This document shows positions 31,877-43,089 of a stretch of DNA of 64,000 nt, piece by piece. The notes beneath the pieces were generated by a model. That model ran no database searches and had not been told where the DNA came from. It worked only from the letters and a program-made list of their open reading frames with translations. The stretch's first letter is position 1; each line of letters opens with the position of its first letter. The stretch is from Legionella steigerwaltii (GTDB taxonomy: Bacteria; Pseudomonadota; Gammaproteobacteria; Legionellales; Legionellaceae), in contig NZ_LNYZ01000010.1 in NCBI RefSeq assembly GCF_001468065.1, positions 117,501 to 181,500 of the forward strand. The letters run 5' to 3'. A program made the position numbers and the translations under genes.

Positions 31877-33130
31877 TTAACGATCAATTTCACCAAATAC
31901 TATATCCTGGCTCGCTAAAATTGCGACACCATCAGCGATCATATGTCCTCTTGTCATTGCATCGTAACTGGAAAGATGTGCAAATCCAGGAGCACGAATT
32001 TTCATCCTATAGGGTTTATTAGCACCATCGGATACCATATAAATACCAAACTCACCTTTAGGCGCCTCCACAGCACTATATACTTCACCACGTGGCAAGC
32101 AAAAACCTTCCGTAAACAGTTTAAAATGATGGATTAGGGCTTCCATATCTTCTTTCATTTCAACACGACGAGGTGGGGTAACCTTATGGTCATCTAGGCG
32201 AACCGGACCAGGATTTGCTTTGAGCCATTCAATACATTGTTTAATAATGCGATTAGATTGTCTTAACTCTTCTACACGAACCAAATATCGATCATAGCAA
32301 TCACCCGTTTTGCCCACTGGAATATCGAAATCCACACGATCGTATGCAGCATAGCTCTGCTTCTTACGTAAGTCCCATGCAACTCCAGAGCCACGAAGCA
32401 TTGGTCCTGTAAAACCCCATTGCAACGCTTCTTCGGGCGAAACAATACCGATATCTACTGTGCGTTGTTTCCAGATTCTGTTATCAGTTAATAGCGTTTC
32501 ATATTCATCGACACAACGAGAGAATCGTTCAGTAAATGCCCATAGAAAATCCAGTAAAGTGCCGCTGCGATCTTCATTCAGTTTTTCGACTTCACGATCA
32601 CTATGCCATCTAGATGCTTTATATTGAGGCATGGTATCGGGTAGATCACGAGCAACACCACCTGGTCTATAATATTTGGCATGCATACGTGCCCCTGACA
32701 CTGCTTCGTAGCAATCAAAAAGGTCTTCACGTTCTCTGAAGCAATACAGGAATACAGTCATTGCTCCTATATCTAAAGCAATAGCACCTAACCATAACAG
32801 ATGATTTAAAATCCGGGTTACTTCATCAAACATGGTACGAATATATTCAGCGCGTAGTGGCACTTCTATACCTAGAAGTTTTTCTATAGCCCGTACATAG
32901 GCGTGCTCGTTGCACATCATAGACACATAATCCAGTCTATCCATGTAACCAATAGATTGGAGATAAGGTTTGGTCTCTGCTAACTTTTCTGTAGCTCTAT
33001 GCAATAATCCTATATGGGGGTCTGCGCGAACAATTGTTTCACCCTCAAGTTCAAGAACTAAACGCAATACTCCATGTGCTGCGGGATGTTGCGGGCCAAA
33101 GTTTAAGGTGTAATTCTTTAATTCAATCAT
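31877..33130 (-). CDS. nuoD: NADH-quinone oxidoreductase subunit D
   Basis: The 417-residue 49 kDa-type subunit starts with [19 protein letters not shown], which includes the quinone-binding His, and ends with the DIVFGEIDR tail. It is a separate gene from nuoC, unlike the fused nuoCD of E. coli. The two overlap by four bases. Confidence 0.97.
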   Translation of the reverse strand: MIELKNYTLNFGPQHPAAHGVLRLVLELEGETIVRADPHIGLLHRATEKLAETKPYLQSIGYMDRLDYVSMMCNEHAYVRAIEKLLGIEVPLRAEYIRTMFDEVTRILNHLLWLGAIALDIGAMTVFLYCFREREDLFDCYEAVSGARMHAKYYRPGGVARDLPDTMPQYKASRWHSDREVEKLNEDRSGTLLDFLWAFTERFSRCVDEYETLLTDNRIWKQRTVDIGIVSPEEALQWGFTGPMLRGSGVAWDLRKKQSYAAYDRVDFDIPVGKTGDCYDRYLVRVEELRQSNRIIKQCIEWLKANPGPVRLDDHKVTPPRRVEMKEDMEALIHHFKLFTEGFCLPRGEVYSAVEAPKGEFGIYMVSDGANKPYRMKIRAPGFAHLSSYDAMTRGHMIADGVAILASQDIVFGEIDR

Positions 33131-33807
33131 TTTTTCGCCCCTTTCTCACCAATATATCGGTTATCTTCGCGAATAACCTTGGGAACCAAAACTCTGGGCT
33201 CAATATCTACTGGAGCGTAGATAACTTTTTCGAATTTTGCATCATAGCGCATTTCAACATGGCCACTGAGTGGGAAATCTTTACGGAACGGATGTCCGAT
33301 AAATCCATAATCAGTCAAAATACGTCTTAAATCTGGATGTCCTTCAAACAAAATGCCAAATAAATCATAAGCTTCGCGCTCAAACCAATTTGCACCTTTC
33401 CATAAATGATGCACTGACGGAACAATTAAATGAGACTCATCTACAAAAACCTTAACGCGTAAACGATGATTCTTTTTAGTTGAAAGTAAGTGGTAAACTA
33501 CAGCAAAACGTGGCTTGTCCAGAGAATAAACTTTGGCTTCTTGACGCTCTACACCTCGAGAGAAGCCCTTTTCAGTTGCCGTTTCTGTTTCCCAGTCATA
33601 CTCACCGTAAAGCAAATAATCTACGGCACAAAGATCAATAAGCTGATCAAAGCAAAATGCTTCTAGATCGCGTAGTTCCAACATTATTGCTTTTAAATTT
33701 GCTGCACCACACTCAATAGTTACTTCATCATAAGCGACTGTAATATCATTAATATGACTCGATAATTCGCTTTTGAGTTGTTCAACCAAATAATCATTTT
33801 TCGTCAT
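33127..33807 (-). CDS. nuoC: NADH-quinone oxidoreductase subunit C
   Basis: The 226-residue 30 kDa-type subunit has the family signature [29 protein letters not shown] and the PLRKDFPL-like segment [11 protein letters not shown]. It lies in the peripheral arm next to NuoD. Its stop overlaps the nuoD start (ATGA). Confidence 0.97.
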   Translation of the reverse strand: MTKNDYLVEQLKSELSSHINDITVAYDEVTIECGAANLKAIMLELRDLEAFCFDQLIDLCAVDYLLYGEYDWETETATEKGFSRGVERQEAKVYSLDKPRFAVVYHLLSTKKNHRLRVKVFVDESHLIVPSVHHLWKGANWFEREAYDLFGILFEGHPDLRRILTDYGFIGHPFRKDFPLSGHVEMRYDAKFEKVIYAPVDIEPRVLVPKVIREDNRYIGEKGAKK

Positions 33808-33828
33808 CTATTTGCACCTTTGATGATC

Positions 33829-34305
33829 TTAAATTTCTAAGATTTTTTTATGCCTGATTTTGTTCTGCAGTTGAATAATGCCATACAACAGCGCTTCAGC
33901 AGTTGGAGGACAACCAGGAACATATACATCTACTGGGACAATACGATCACAGCCACGAACTACGGAATAAGAGTAATGATAATATCCACCACCGTTCGCA
34001 CAAGAGCCCATAGAAATAACCCATCGTGGTTCGGGCATTTGATCATACACTTTACGTAATGCAGGAGCCATTTTATTGCATAAGGTACCAGCAACTATCA
34101 TTACATCTGATTGACGAGGACTGGGACGAAAAATAACTCCGAACCGGTCTAAATCATAACGTGCTGCACCAACGTGCATCATTTCTACTGCACAACATGC
34201 TAATCCAAAAGTCATAGGCCACATAGAACCACTACGTGCCCATCCGAGAAGTTTCTCGACTGAAGTCGTTACAAAGCCACTTTCTTGCAATTCTGCAACC
34301 GCCAT
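33829..34305 (-). CDS. nuoB: NADH-quinone oxidoreductase subunit B
   Basis: The 158-residue PSST-type subunit carries cluster N2, with [23 protein letters not shown] and [14 protein letters not shown] giving the cysteine ligands. It passes electrons to quinone. Upstream of it lies an unusual 250-base non-coding gap before nuoA. Confidence 0.97.
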   Translation of the reverse strand: MAVAELQESGFVTTSVEKLLGWARSGSMWPMTFGLACCAVEMMHVGAARYDLDRFGVIFRPSPRQSDVMIVAGTLCNKMAPALRKVYDQMPEPRWVISMGSCANGGGYYHYSYSVVRGCDRIVPVDVYVPGCPPTAEALLYGIIQLQNKIRHKKILEI

Positions 34306-34555
34306 AGCTAGCCTCTAAGCAGTTAAATATTAATAAAAAAATATCACCTCTGACTGCTTTCTTCTTTAATTGAAGTTGCATTCGGAAGTGAATTTTGGAC
34401 TTGTTCTCAATTCACTAAACTGGGCTGCCAACCTGATTTTCTGTGTTCTGATGCGCGCACATTTTTATTTATGCTACGCTTCGAAGCTCAGAAATCATAG
34501 CCTTGCAGCCAAGGCTGTAGAATTGTAAACAAGCTCTATTTCACACTCTTAAAAG
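34306..34555. other. Non-coding gap between nuoA and nuoB
   Basis: No gene is seen in this stretch. It contains a perfect hairpin AGCCTTG/CAAGGCT with a CAGC loop (34499-34516) and a palindrome GCTTCGAAGC just before it. It splits an operon that is normally tight at this point. It may hold a second promoter or the remains of an inserted repeat. Confidence 0.6.
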
Positions 34556-34912
34556 TTATTCCCACTCGAGTGCGCCTCGTTTCCATTCATAAATAAAGCC
34601 AATAACTAATAGCCCTAAGAATAACATCATTCCAGCAAAACCAAACCAGCCGATTTTGCGTAAAACTAAAGCCCATGGAAAGAAAAATGCTGTTTCCAAA
34701 TCAAAAATAATAAACAATATGGCTACTAGATAAAAACGAACATCAAATGGAATGTGGGAACTTTCAAATGCCCCAAATCCACATTCATATGGAGAATTCT
34801 TGGCACTATCAGGCTTGTGCTTTGAAAATAAGGCGCCGGCCCCTATCATTGCTACACCTAATGCCAATCCGACAATTATGAAAATGAGAACTGGTAAATA
34901 TTGAGATAGCAT
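34556..34912 (-). CDS. nuoA: NADH-quinone oxidoreductase subunit A
   Basis: The 118-residue membrane subunit has three helices and the conserved loop [34 protein letters not shown]. The start is set at ATG 34912, because AAGGTG lies seven bases upstream; the GTG at 34927 would put that ribosome site inside the gene. It is the first gene of the nuo block and follows tRNA-Leu after 24 bases. Confidence 0.96.
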   Translation of the reverse strand: MLSQYLPVLIFIIVGLALGVAMIGAGALFSKHKPDSAKNSPYECGFGAFESSHIPFDVRFYLVAILFIIFDLETAFFFPWALVLRKIGWFGFAGMMLFLGLLVIGFIYEWKRGALEWE

Positions 34913-34936
34913 TTTTTCACCTTGCACGGATTAAAA

Positions 34937-35021
34937 TGGTGCCGAAGGCCGGACTCGAACCGGCACGGCTTTCGCCACCGCCCCCTCAAGACGGCGTGTC
35001 TACCAATTCCACCACTTCGGC
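34937..35021 (-). tRNA. leuU: tRNA-Leu (GAG)
   Basis: The 85-nucleotide class II tRNA has an encoded CCA, an acceptor stem GCCGAAG/CTTCGGC, anticodon GAG in a UUGAGGG loop, and a long variable arm (GGTGGCGAAAGCC). It lies between secG and nuoA, all on the minus strand, an arrangement similar to the secG-leuU neighbours of E. coli. Confidence 0.95.
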
Positions 35022-35209
35022 ATATTCTTTTCAGGACCTGTTTACATTTACCTTCTTGCCAATCTGTTTTAATTTTCAGGACTCTGATGTTCGCATACTT
35101 TATGCGCCGAAAATTAGAAACATTTTGACTCAAACTAAAGAAATGTTTACAGCCTCCATTAACAATTTTTTTTTAGCCTCGTGAGCGTTCTTTTGCGCAA
35201 CACAAGGTC

Positions 35210-35536
35210 TTATTTATTCTTTTTGCTGTTATCTACCGGTACTGGAACTGAATTCGCAGGTACACTGGTTTGCTGAGGAATTATTTGCTGTTCTGCCTTT
35301 TGATATTGTACAGACACCAAATAAGATAACAATAAACTGGTGACAAAAAAGGTCAATGCTAAGCCACCTGTTAATTTAAATAAAAATCCACCAGTTCCTT
35401 GGCTTCCAAATAGTGTGTTCGAAGCCCCAGATCCAAAGGCTGCACCAATATCAGCGCCTTTGCCATGCTGGATAAGAACTAAGCCTATTAAGACCACAGC
35501 AACGATTACATGAATCATTAATATCAATTGATACAT
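35210..35536 (-). CDS. secG: Preprotein translocase subunit SecG
   Basis: The 108-residue protein has two membrane helices (about 3-22 and 52-72) joined by the conserved loop [30 protein letters not shown]. It supports SecYE during protein export. The C-terminal tail is rich in Gln, Pro and Val. It overlaps the end of tpiA by 13 bases, indicating co-translation. Confidence 0.96.
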   Translation of the reverse strand: MYQLILMIHVIVAVVLIGLVLIQHGKGADIGAAFGSGASNTLFGSQGTGGFLFKLTGGLALTFFVTSLLLSYLVSVQYQKAEQQIIPQQTSVPANSVPVPVDNSKKNK

Positions 35537-36273
35537 TTCACAATTTCCACAAACTGTTTCGCGTTCAACGATGCACCTCCTACCAAACCACCATCAACAT
35601 CTGGCATGGCAAATAATGCCTTGGCATTATTTTCGTTTACACTACCTCCATAGAGGAGTGATAAACGCTCGGCATCGCTATGATTAATCTCTGTAATCAG
35701 TTTTCTAATAAACTGATGTACTTCCTGTGCTTGTTCTGGTGACGCAGTTTTTCCTGTACCTATTGCCCAAACGGGTTCATACGCTACAACACAATCACGA
35801 AAGCAATTTTTATCGTGTTCGCTTACTGCGAGCAATTGTTTGGCAATCACTTGCTCTGTTTGCCCTTTTTCACGTTCTGCTAGCGTTTCACCAACGCAAA
35901 GAACCGGTATCATATCATGTTCTTTTACATGGTGGAATTTTTGCGCTACAAATTTTTCATCTTCGTGAAAACAATGTCTTCTCTCTGAATGTCCAACCAA
36001 TACATAACGACAGTTGAAGTCCTTTAACATAGGTGCAGATATCTCTCCAGTATAAGCTCCAAAATCTTTTGGATATACATTTTGAGCACCTAGTTCAATT
36101 TTACATTCAGCAAGTATATCCCTAACTTGTGGGATATAAATCGCTGGCGGCATTACAATAACTTGGGCATCGTCAATAGAATGAAGTAATTCCTTAAGCT
36201 CTTTACTTAATTGAATCACCTGCTGCAGCTGACCATTCATTTTCCAGTTGCCAGCAACTATCTTGTGCCTCAT
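35524..36273 (-). CDS. tpiA: Triosephosphate isomerase
   Basis: The 249-residue protein interconverts dihydroxyacetone phosphate and glyceraldehyde-3-phosphate. It has the N-terminal GNWKMNG with the catalytic Lys, VGHSERR with the catalytic His, [14 protein letters not shown] with the catalytic Glu, and the phosphate loop GGSVN. The family length is normal. It is followed by secG in an overlapping pair. Confidence 0.97.
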   Translation of the reverse strand: MRHKIVAGNWKMNGQLQQVIQLSKELKELLHSIDDAQVIVMPPAIYIPQVRDILAECKIELGAQNVYPKDFGAYTGEISAPMLKDFNCRYVLVGHSERRHCFHEDEKFVAQKFHHVKEHDMIPVLCVGETLAEREKGQTEQVIAKQLLAVSEHDKNCFRDCVVAYEPVWAIGTGKTASPEQAQEVHQFIRKLITEINHSDAERLSLLYGGSVNENNAKALFAMPDVDGGLVGGASLNAKQFVEIVKCIN

Positions 36274-36392
36274 CTATGCCCCCTCGTTTTCAACTGCGGA
36301 CTATACCCAAACTCATTGCTGATGTGTAGCCCTATTTGCAATTTTTTTATTAAAAGGTTTAGTAGATAAAAAATACTATAAGACCCATTTTA

Positions 36393-37748
36393 CTACTGAA
36401 TATTTAAACTTCTCTCAATTTGACTTATGTCATCACAGAGCTTTTGTGCATGTTGTTTCACCAAAGACTCATCCATACCTTCTACCATAACCCGCAGTAA
36501 TGGCTCAGTACCTGAAGGTCTGAGCAACACTCTTCCCTCTCCGTTTAAGCTTGACTCTAACGCCTTAACTACTTCGATCACTTGTGTATGTTCGGCAAGT
36601 AAGGTGGCGTAATTGGTCTTTAAGTTCACTAAACTTTGCGGTAATAAATTTATACCTTGACCTAATTGTTGTAAGGATTTGCCCTGTTTGACCATAATTG
36701 ACAGAACTTGTAAGGCAGCAACAATCCCATCACCTGTTGTTGTTTTGTCCAAACAAACGATATGACCTGAGGTTTCACCACCTATTTTCCAATCTTTTTC
36801 TCGTAAAGCCTCTAAAACATATCGATCTCCTACTCGTGATCGTATGAACGGAATACCTAAACTTTTTATGGCGATTTCCAAGCCATAATTGCTCATTTGT
36901 GTACCAACTACTCCACCATTTAATACACCGCGTTGATGCCTGTCTTTAGCAATAATATAAAGGATTTGATCTCCATCAAATAAATGACCATTAGAGTCGA
37001 CTAACACAACCCGGTCTCCATCGCCATCTAAGCCAATGCCAATATCTGCACCTGTACTCATGACCTTTTGCCTTAATAGCTCAGGAGATGTTGAGCCACA
37101 ATCCTCATTAATATTAAAACCATCAGGACGGTTACCAATGGAAATAACTTGCGCGCCAAGCTCAGAAAAAACATTAGGGGCAATATGGTAGGTTGCCCCA
37201 TTTGCACAATCAACTACAATTTTTAAACCAGATAAACGTGTTAATGATGGAATAGTCGATTTACAAAACTCTATATAACGTCCGCTTGCATCATTAATTC
37301 GAGTTGCCTTCCCTAAATTTTCGGAAGGCACTGTTTGCATTTTCTTTTCCAGTTCAGCTTCAATTGCTAACTCAACACTGTCAGGTAATTTCCCACCTTC
37401 AGAAGAAAAAAACTTGATTCCATTATCTTCAAAAAGGTTATGTGACGCACTGATCACAATTCCCGCGTTGGCCCTAAGTGTTTGGGTCAGATACGCTATA
37501 GCAGGTGTTGGCATAGGCCCTAATAACGCGACATCGACACCTGCAGCGGAGAGTCCTGCTTCTAAGGCAGACTCCAACATATAGCCTGATACTCTCGTAT
37601 CTTTACCAATAACTACTTTTTTGCGATGACCATTAGCAAGTACGCGGCCAACTGCCCAACCCAATTTCAATACAAATTCAGGGTTAATATTTGATAAACC
37701 CACATGCCCACGTATGCCATCAGTACCAAAATATTTACGTTGACTCAT
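36393..37748 (-). CDS. glmM: Phosphoglucosamine mutase
   Basis: The 451-residue enzyme turns glucosamine-6-phosphate into glucosamine-1-phosphate for peptidoglycan and LPS precursors. It has the FGTDGIRG start, the catalytic serine loop IVISASHN (about 96-103), the metal loop GLDGDGDRV and the [15 protein letters not shown] phosphate-binding end. The residue after SASHN is Leu, where E. coli has Pro. It follows folP, as in E. coli. Confidence 0.97.
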   Translation of the reverse strand: MSQRKYFGTDGIRGHVGLSNINPEFVLKLGWAVGRVLANGHRKKVVIGKDTRVSGYMLESALEAGLSAAGVDVALLGPMPTPAIAYLTQTLRANAGIVISASHNLFEDNGIKFFSSEGGKLPDSVELAIEAELEKKMQTVPSENLGKATRINDASGRYIEFCKSTIPSLTRLSGLKIVVDCANGATYHIAPNVFSELGAQVISIGNRPDGFNINEDCGSTSPELLRQKVMSTGADIGIGLDGDGDRVVLVDSNGHLFDGDQILYIIAKDRHQRGVLNGGVVGTQMSNYGLEIAIKSLGIPFIRSRVGDRYVLEALREKDWKIGGETSGHIVCLDKTTTGDGIVAALQVLSIMVKQGKSLQQLGQGINLLPQSLVNLKTNYATLLAEHTQVIEVVKALESSLNGEGRVLLRPSGTEPLLRVMVEGMDESLVKQHAQKLCDDISQIERSLNIQ

Positions 37749-37775
37749 CCTTAACCACCTTCTTATTAAGAATTT

Positions 37776-38651
37776 TTAGCTCGAAAGCGCTGATACGTCC
37801 GCCTTACCAATCATGGTGATCATATGCAACGCTTGATTTGTTTCATCTACATCATGCGTTCTAAGCATCCCTACACCTTTCAATGTTGCATAAACTGCGA
37901 CCGCTATACTTCCTATCAACCGCTCACCCACCTCTTTAGCAAGTACTGCCCCAATCGTACTTTTACGCGATACCCCTAAAAGCAGAGGCATTGCAAATGT
38001 AGCAAAGCTATCAAGATTTTTGACTAAGAGCAAATTATCTTCTACTTGTTTTCCAAATCCAAAGCCTGGATCTAAGATTATATTTCTTCTTTTTATGCCT
38101 ACACGCTCACACTCTCTAATACGCTCCGCAAAAAAACGAGTCACTTCAGTAAGTACCCCATTCGGATAATAAGGTGCCTGCTGCATATTGTGTGGCTCTC
38201 CTTGCATATGCATCAAGCACACAGGAACTGCTAATTTTGCAACCATTTCTAGCGCTCCTTTGGTGCGTAAGGCATAAATATCATTAATTACGTTAGCACC
38301 TACGCTTACTGCAGCCTCCATTACCTCGGGCTTATTTGTATCAATCGAGATACAAATATCTGAATGAGCACGGATTTGTTCGATAACAGGGATAACGCGA
38401 TTTAATTCTATATCTACTGAAACAGGCTGAGCTCCAGGTCGAGTAGATTGACCTCCAATGTCAATTAAATCAGCTCCTTGGCTAATTAAGTGAAATGCAT
38501 GTTCACAGGCCCTGCCTGTGGATAAAAATTTACCCCCATCAGAAAAGGAATCTGGGGTGACATTTAATACTCCCATAATCAATGGTTTTTCTGGGGAATT
38601 ATCCAAGGAAGGTTGGCGTTCAAGCCAACCTGAAAATTGCGTTGAATTCAC
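37776..38651 (-). CDS. folP: Dihydropteroate synthase
   Basis: The 291-residue enzyme joins p-aminobenzoate and dihydropterin pyrophosphate in folate synthesis. It has the MGVLNVTPDSFSDGGKF signature, DIGGQSTRPGA, SIDTNKPEV and LDPGFGFGK motifs. It lies between ftsH and glmM (ftsH-folP-glmM order), the standard gamma-proteobacterial arrangement. It is the target family of sulfonamides. Confidence 0.97.
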   Translation of the reverse strand: MNSTQFSGWLERQPSLDNSPEKPLIMGVLNVTPDSFSDGGKFLSTGRACEHAFHLISQGADLIDIGGQSTRPGAQPVSVDIELNRVIPVIEQIRAHSDICISIDTNKPEVMEAAVSVGANVINDIYALRTKGALEMVAKLAVPVCLMHMQGEPHNMQQAPYYPNGVLTEVTRFFAERIRECERVGIKRRNIILDPGFGFGKQVEDNLLLVKNLDSFATFAMPLLLGVSRKSTIGAVLAKEVGERLIGSIAVAVYATLKGVGMLRTHDVDETNQALHMITMIGKADVSALSS

Positions 38652-38672
38652 CTGCTTATCTCACGAATAATC

Positions 38673-40592
38673 TCAGTGCTCTTCAGCAGGATTTACAATG
38701 GCTTCATGCTCTGATGGTTTTTCTGGTGTGCTATTTACCACTTCAGCACCATCTAGGGGTTTTGATGAGCCCCAGTCTTCTGGTGGGGAAGGTTCCTTGC
38801 CAGACATAATCTCTTGTATTTGCTTGAAATCTATAGTTTCGTATTTAATTAAGCTTTCGGCCATTAAATGCAATTTATCCATATTCGAAACCAGAATTTC
38901 TTTGGCGCGTTTATAGTTTCTATCAATAATTGCACGTACTTCATCATCAATTTGCTGCGCTGTTCTATCTGACATTTCTTTATGTTTATTCATTGAGCGC
39001 CCTAAGAACACTTCCTCTTCTTCTTCGCCAAAAGTAAGCGGCCCCAAAGTGGATAGTCCCCAAGTCGTAACCATTTTACGCGCTATTTCAGTAGAACGCA
39101 TAATGTCATTCGATGCTCCTGTGGTTACACTTTCCGCACCAAAAATAAGCTCCTCGGCAATTCGGCCACCAAATAAACTGGACAATTGACTTTCCAAACG
39201 ACGTTTACTATGGCTGTATCTATCTTGCTCTGGTAAGAACATCGTTACGCCAAGTGCACGGCCGCGTGGAATTATAGAGACTTTATAAACAGGATCGTGC
39301 TCTGGCACACTTAAACCAACAATCGCATGGCCCGCTTCATGATAGGCAGTCAGTTTTTTCTCATTATCATCCATCACCATAGAGCGACGTTCAGCTCCCA
39401 TCATGATTTTATCTTTTGCTTTATCCAGCTCTATCATGCTGACTTTGCGTTTATTAGCACGTGCGGCAAATAAAGCAGCTTCATTCACAAGATTTGCTAG
39501 ATCTGCTCCTGAGAACCCTGGAGTACCCCGAGCAATTGCCATGATGTCTACATTGCTGTCTACTGGAACCTTTTGCAAATGTACTCTTAATATTTGTTCT
39601 CGTCCCCGGATATCTGGTAAAGGAACCACAACCTGGCGATCAAATCGACCTGGACGCAATAACGCAGGGTCCAAAACATCCGGACGGTTTGTTGCTGCAA
39701 CAACAATAACTCCTTCACTGCCCTCAAAACCATCCATCTCAACAAGTAATTGGTTTAACGTTTGTTCGCGCTCATCATGACCACCGCCAAGCCCAGCGCC
39801 TCGATGACGGCCTACAGCATCAATTTCATCAATGAAAATAATACAGGGAGCATGTTTTTTTGCTTGCTCAAACATATCACGAACACGAGATGCACCAACA
39901 CCAACGAACATTTCAACAAAATCAGAACCTGATATTGTGAAGAATGGTACTTTTGCTTCGCCAGCAACAGCTCGAGCTAAAAGAGTTTTACCTGTTCCAG
40001 GAGAACCCACTAATAATACACCGCGGGGAATACGTCCACCTAGATTTTGGAATTTGGTAGGGTCGCGTAAGAAATCAACTAATTCTTTAACTTCTTCTTT
40101 CGCTTCGTCTACCCCAGCAACATCCGCAAAAGTTACTTTAACTTGGTCTTCACCGAGTAAACGTGCACGTGAACGGCCAAAAGACATTGCCCCTCGACCG
40201 CCCCCGCCCTGCATCTGGCGCATAAAAAATACCCAAACACCAATTAGAAGCAGCATTGGGAACCAGTTAATAAATAAGTGGAGGAGGAAGCTTTCTTGTT
40301 GCTTTTCTTGGCCACTTACATCAACTTTGCTTTTCAATAATTCGCCTAACAAAGCATTATCTTGCATAGGCATGTAAGTAACAAAGCGCTTATTATTTTT
40401 AGTCATCCCTTTGATGATTTTATCATCCTCAATGGTGACTGAATTAACCATACCTTGATCGACTTCTTTCAAAAACTGGCTGTAAGAGAGTTTCTCAGCG
40501 ACCGAGTTTCGAGGGCCGAAATTACTGAAAACTGAAACAAGCACTATTGCTATAATCAGCCATAAAAATAAATTCTTAACCATGTCGTTCAA
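38673..40592 (-). CDS. ftsH: ATP-dependent zinc metalloprotease FtsH
   Basis: The 639-residue membrane protease has two N-terminal transmembrane helices (about 5-23 and 100-122), an AAA+ domain with [19 protein letters not shown] and the SRH region, and a zinc protease domain with HEAGH. It degrades membrane and regulatory proteins. The frame starts at TTG 40592, which has GAGG eight bases upstream; the ATG at 40583 aligns better with the usual M-x-K-N-L start, so either may be used. Confidence 0.97.
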   Translation of the reverse strand: MNDMVKNLFLWLIIAIVLVSVFSNFGPRNSVAEKLSYSQFLKEVDQGMVNSVTIEDDKIIKGMTKNNKRFVTYMPMQDNALLGELLKSKVDVSGQEKQQESFLLHLFINWFPMLLLIGVWVFFMRQMQGGGGRGAMSFGRSRARLLGEDQVKVTFADVAGVDEAKEEVKELVDFLRDPTKFQNLGGRIPRGVLLVGSPGTGKTLLARAVAGEAKVPFFTISGSDFVEMFVGVGASRVRDMFEQAKKHAPCIIFIDEIDAVGRHRGAGLGGGHDEREQTLNQLLVEMDGFEGSEGVIVVAATNRPDVLDPALLRPGRFDRQVVVPLPDIRGREQILRVHLQKVPVDSNVDIMAIARGTPGFSGADLANLVNEAALFAARANKRKVSMIELDKAKDKIMMGAERRSMVMDDNEKKLTAYHEAGHAIVGLSVPEHDPVYKVSIIPRGRALGVTMFLPEQDRYSHSKRRLESQLSSLFGGRIAEELIFGAESVTTGASNDIMRSTEIARKMVTTWGLSTLGPLTFGEEEEEVFLGRSMNKHKEMSDRTAQQIDDEVRAIIDRNYKRAKEILVSNMDKLHLMAESLIKYETIDFKQIQEIMSGKEPSPPEDWGSSKPLDGAEVVNSTPEKPSEHEAIVNPAEEH

Positions 40593-40658
40593 AGTATTAA
40601 CCTCGTTAGTGACGTACAGCTTTATTTTATGATCGAATTCCTTTAGATCATAAAGTTA

Positions 40659-41279
40659 CTATAAATTGTATCCCTTTGCCAGCAAATAGGTTTCTTTTGA
40701 GCGAGCTCGGGAAGCTAAAGGCTTCCGAATCACGACTTTCTCAAAAGATGCTCTCGCCTGTTTTACTAAATCATCAAAGCCAACCCCGTGAAAGATTTTA
40801 ATAAGCATGGCCCCACCTGGCTTTAACATTTTTTCCGCAAAATCAAAAGCCAGTTCCACCAAATACATGGCTCGGGGAATATCAATTGCAGCGGAGCCAC
40901 TCATATTTGGGGCCATATCTGATAATAACAAGTCAACACTGCGCTCTGGAATTAGATCCATTAGCTTTTGCAACACCTCATCCTCTCGAAAATCACCTAG
41001 AATAACATCGACATCAGGTAAAGCATCCATAGGCAATATATCCAAAGCAATGATACGGCCGCGCCCTTGTAACCGTTCAGATACATACTGAGTCCACCCT
41101 CCAGGGGCAGCCCCCAGATCAACTACAGTCATCCCGGGTTTAAGCAATAACTCTTTCTCATCTACCTCTTTTAATTTGTATACGGCACGACTACGATAGC
41201 CCTCTGCTTGTGCTTTTTTTACATAAACATCATCAAAGTGCTCTTGCAACCACCGTTTACTGCTTTTAGTACGCTTCAT
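40659..41279 (-). CDS. rlmE: 23S rRNA (uridine-2'-O-)-methyltransferase
   Basis: The 206-residue FtsJ-type enzyme methylates U2552 of 23S rRNA. It has [14 protein letters not shown] (SAM motif I, about 52-65), the catalytic Lys near the end of LIKIFHG and SDMAPNMSG. The start is set at ATG 41279 ([10 protein letters not shown]), matching the family; the earlier TTG is unlikely. It precedes ftsH as in E. coli. Confidence 0.96.
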   Translation of the reverse strand: MKRTKSSKRWLQEHFDDVYVKKAQAEGYRSRAVYKLKEVDEKELLLKPGMTVVDLGAAPGGWTQYVSERLQGRGRIIALDILPMDALPDVDVILGDFREDEVLQKLMDLIPERSVDLLLSDMAPNMSGSAAIDIPRAMYLVELAFDFAEKMLKPGGAMLIKIFHGVGFDDLVKQARASFEKVVIRKPLASRARSKETYLLAKGYNL

Positions 41280-41418
41280 AAATTTATTTATGAGTATCAA
41301 TTTGGCCTATGATACTGAATTTCACTACCTTTTCCCAGCAAAACGTGCAATAATTTACCATTTTATCATTCAAGCTCCAAAATTACTGAATTATTGGAGT
41401 GTATTAAGGAACATTACA

Positions 41419-41694
41419 GTGGATGCCTCACTTAAAAAATCGCTTAAAGCCCAAGCCCATCATTTAAAACCGGTTGTACTTCTTGGAGCCAAAGGATTAA
41501 CTGAAGCAGTTACTGCAGAAACCAATATTGCATTGCTTTCACATGAGTTAATAAAAGTGAAAATTAACGGCGCAGAAAAAGAAGATAGAATTATCATGGC
41601 AGATGAGTTATGTCAGCAACTGCATGCAGAACTCATTCAAATGATTGGTAACACAGTGATTATGTATCGTAAAAATGAAGAGAAACATAAGTGA
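41419..41694 (+). CDS. yhbY: YhbY family RNA-binding protein (CRM domain)
   Basis: The 91-residue protein is a single CRM domain with LKPVVLLGAKGLTEAV and IKVKINGAEKEDR. It binds pre-50S ribosomal particles. GTG at 41419 is chosen because AAGGA lies seven bases upstream and no homology-like sequence precedes it; the open frame back to 41290 would overlap the rlmE start. It is divergent from rlmE, the same pairing as in E. coli. Confidence 0.92.
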   Translation: MDASLKKSLKAQAHHLKPVVLLGAKGLTEAVTAETNIALLSHELIKVKINGAEKEDRIIMADELCQQLHAELIQMIGNTVIMYRKNEEKHK

Positions 41695-41823
41695 CAGAAC
41701 TACGAGTATTGTATACACTAGTTTTTATTGTTTAGCAAAACACATATTCCCTTCAAAATCCAATCCCTAAATTAATAGTGAAAGGTGCGGGCAGATAAGG
41801 GTTATTAAATTATCGTATGGCCT

Positions 41824-42381
41824 ATGATATTAAAATACATTCCAAATGCTCTGACTTTATTACGTCTCCTATTAATTGGACCTTTCATATTTTATTTACA
41901 CCATCATGAATACACTATTGCTTTTTATTTATTTATATTTGCTGGATTAAGTGATGGTTTGGATGGTTTTCTAGCCCGAAGTTTTAACTGGCAAAGTTTT
42001 TTTGGTTCGTTCATTGATCCGCTCGCTGATAAATTATTAATTGCCACCAGCTTCATCTCTTTAGCCTTAATTGGCGTTTTGCCTTGGTGGCTAGTCATTT
42101 TAGTCTTTCTCAGAGATTTGACAATTTCCTTAGGGGTCCTGGCTTGGTATCAATTTATTCGCCGCAAACTGGACTTTCAACCCACATTGCTCAGTAAGAT
42201 TAATACAGCACTGCAGTTAACCCTTGTTACTTCCTGTTTATTTGAATTAGCTTATTTCGAATTTCCTCCCTATCTCCTTAATGTCCTGATCCTCTTGACG
42301 ACATTTACGACAGCGTTTACCTACATTGATTATATTTGGACATGGGGCAGAAAAGCGTGGCCCAAAAAAGAACCATCGTAA
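41824..42381 (+). CDS. CDP-alcohol phosphatidyltransferase family protein
   Basis: The 185-residue membrane protein carries the full family active site D-G-x2-A-R-x8-G-x3-D-x3-D (DGLDGFLAR ... GSFIDPLADK, about 40-67) and four to five further hydrophobic helices. It should move a phosphatidyl group from CDP-diacylglycerol to an alcohol, perhaps glycerol phosphate or phosphatidylglycerol. It overlaps hda by one base (TAATG), so the pair is co-translated. The exact substrate cannot be told. Confidence 0.88.
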   Translation: MILKYIPNALTLLRLLLIGPFIFYLHHHEYTIAFYLFIFAGLSDGLDGFLARSFNWQSFFGSFIDPLADKLLIATSFISLALIGVLPWWLVILVFLRDLTISLGVLAWYQFIRRKLDFQPTLLSKINTALQLTLVTSCLFELAYFEFPPYLLNVLILLTTFTTAFTYIDYIWTWGRKAWPKKEPS

Positions 42382-43073
42382 TGAACAAACAATTAGCACT
42401 CGCTATAAAATTAAATGATGAGGCAACCCTTGTTGATTTCAATTGGGGGGGCAATAAATTATTGCAACAACAATTGCACCGTATGCTCATCCATAGAGAA
42501 GATCGGTTGCTTTATCTCTGGGGCAATACTGGCAGTGGAAAAACCCATTTATTACAAGCATGTTGTCAAGCCGTTAATTCAACTCAATCTGCAATCTATC
42601 TCCCTTTGACTCTTCTTAAAGAATGGGGCCCGCAAACCATAGAAGGAGTAGAAGAACAAGAATTAATCTGCATTGATGATATAGACGTTATCGCCAAAGA
42701 TCCTGAATGGGAAGAAGCTTTATTCCATTTGTATAATAAAATCAAAGACATGGAAAAAAGTACTTTAATCATTTCCGGAAATCAATCGCCAACAACAATT
42801 CCTATCCAGTTAGCGGACTTACGGTCTCGATTAAGTTGGGGTTTGGTCATTCAATTAATGGAGTTAAATGATGAAGATAAAATCAATACTCTAAAACTAC
42901 ATGCTCTAAAACGAGGTTTTGATTTACCAAACAGTGTGGGGCAATTCCTCTTGAATCGATGCTCGCGAAATATGCATGATTTGCAAAATTTGCTTAATCG
43001 TTTAGATGATGCATCGCTTGCAGCACAACGAAAAATAACGATTCCTTTTGTCAAAGATATCTTGAATATTTAA
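42381..43073 (+). CDS. hda: DnaA regulatory inactivator Hda
   Basis: The 230-residue protein is a DnaA-like AAA+ ATPase without the DNA-binding domain. It has LYLWGNTGSGKTHLLQA (Walker A), ELICIDDIDVIA (Walker B) and a sensor region LRSRLSWGLVIQL. In E. coli Hda with the clamp turns DnaA-ATP into DnaA-ADP. The start at 42381 uses the A of the upstream stop codon. It faces an unrelated minus-strand gene only 16 bases away. Confidence 0.93.
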   Translation: MNKQLALAIKLNDEATLVDFNWGGNKLLQQQLHRMLIHREDRLLYLWGNTGSGKTHLLQACCQAVNSTQSAIYLPLTLLKEWGPQTIEGVEEQELICIDDIDVIAKDPEWEEALFHLYNKIKDMEKSTLIISGNQSPTTIPIQLADLRSRLSWGLVIQLMELNDEDKINTLKLHALKRGFDLPNSVGQFLLNRCSRNMHDLQNLLNRLDDASLAAQRKITIPFVKDILNI

Positions 43074-43089
43074 GCTCAAAAAACAGGCC

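Noticed and set aside
31537-32022. 161-residue plus-strand frame across nuoE and nuoD
   Set aside because: Antisense of two firmly identified nuo genes and their gap; composition is Leu/His-biased as expected for a shadow frame.
34936-35184. Plus-strand open frame across the tRNA-Leu gene
   Set aside because: Its first residues are the antisense of tRNA-Leu, a well-known source of false proteins; it has no ribosome site.
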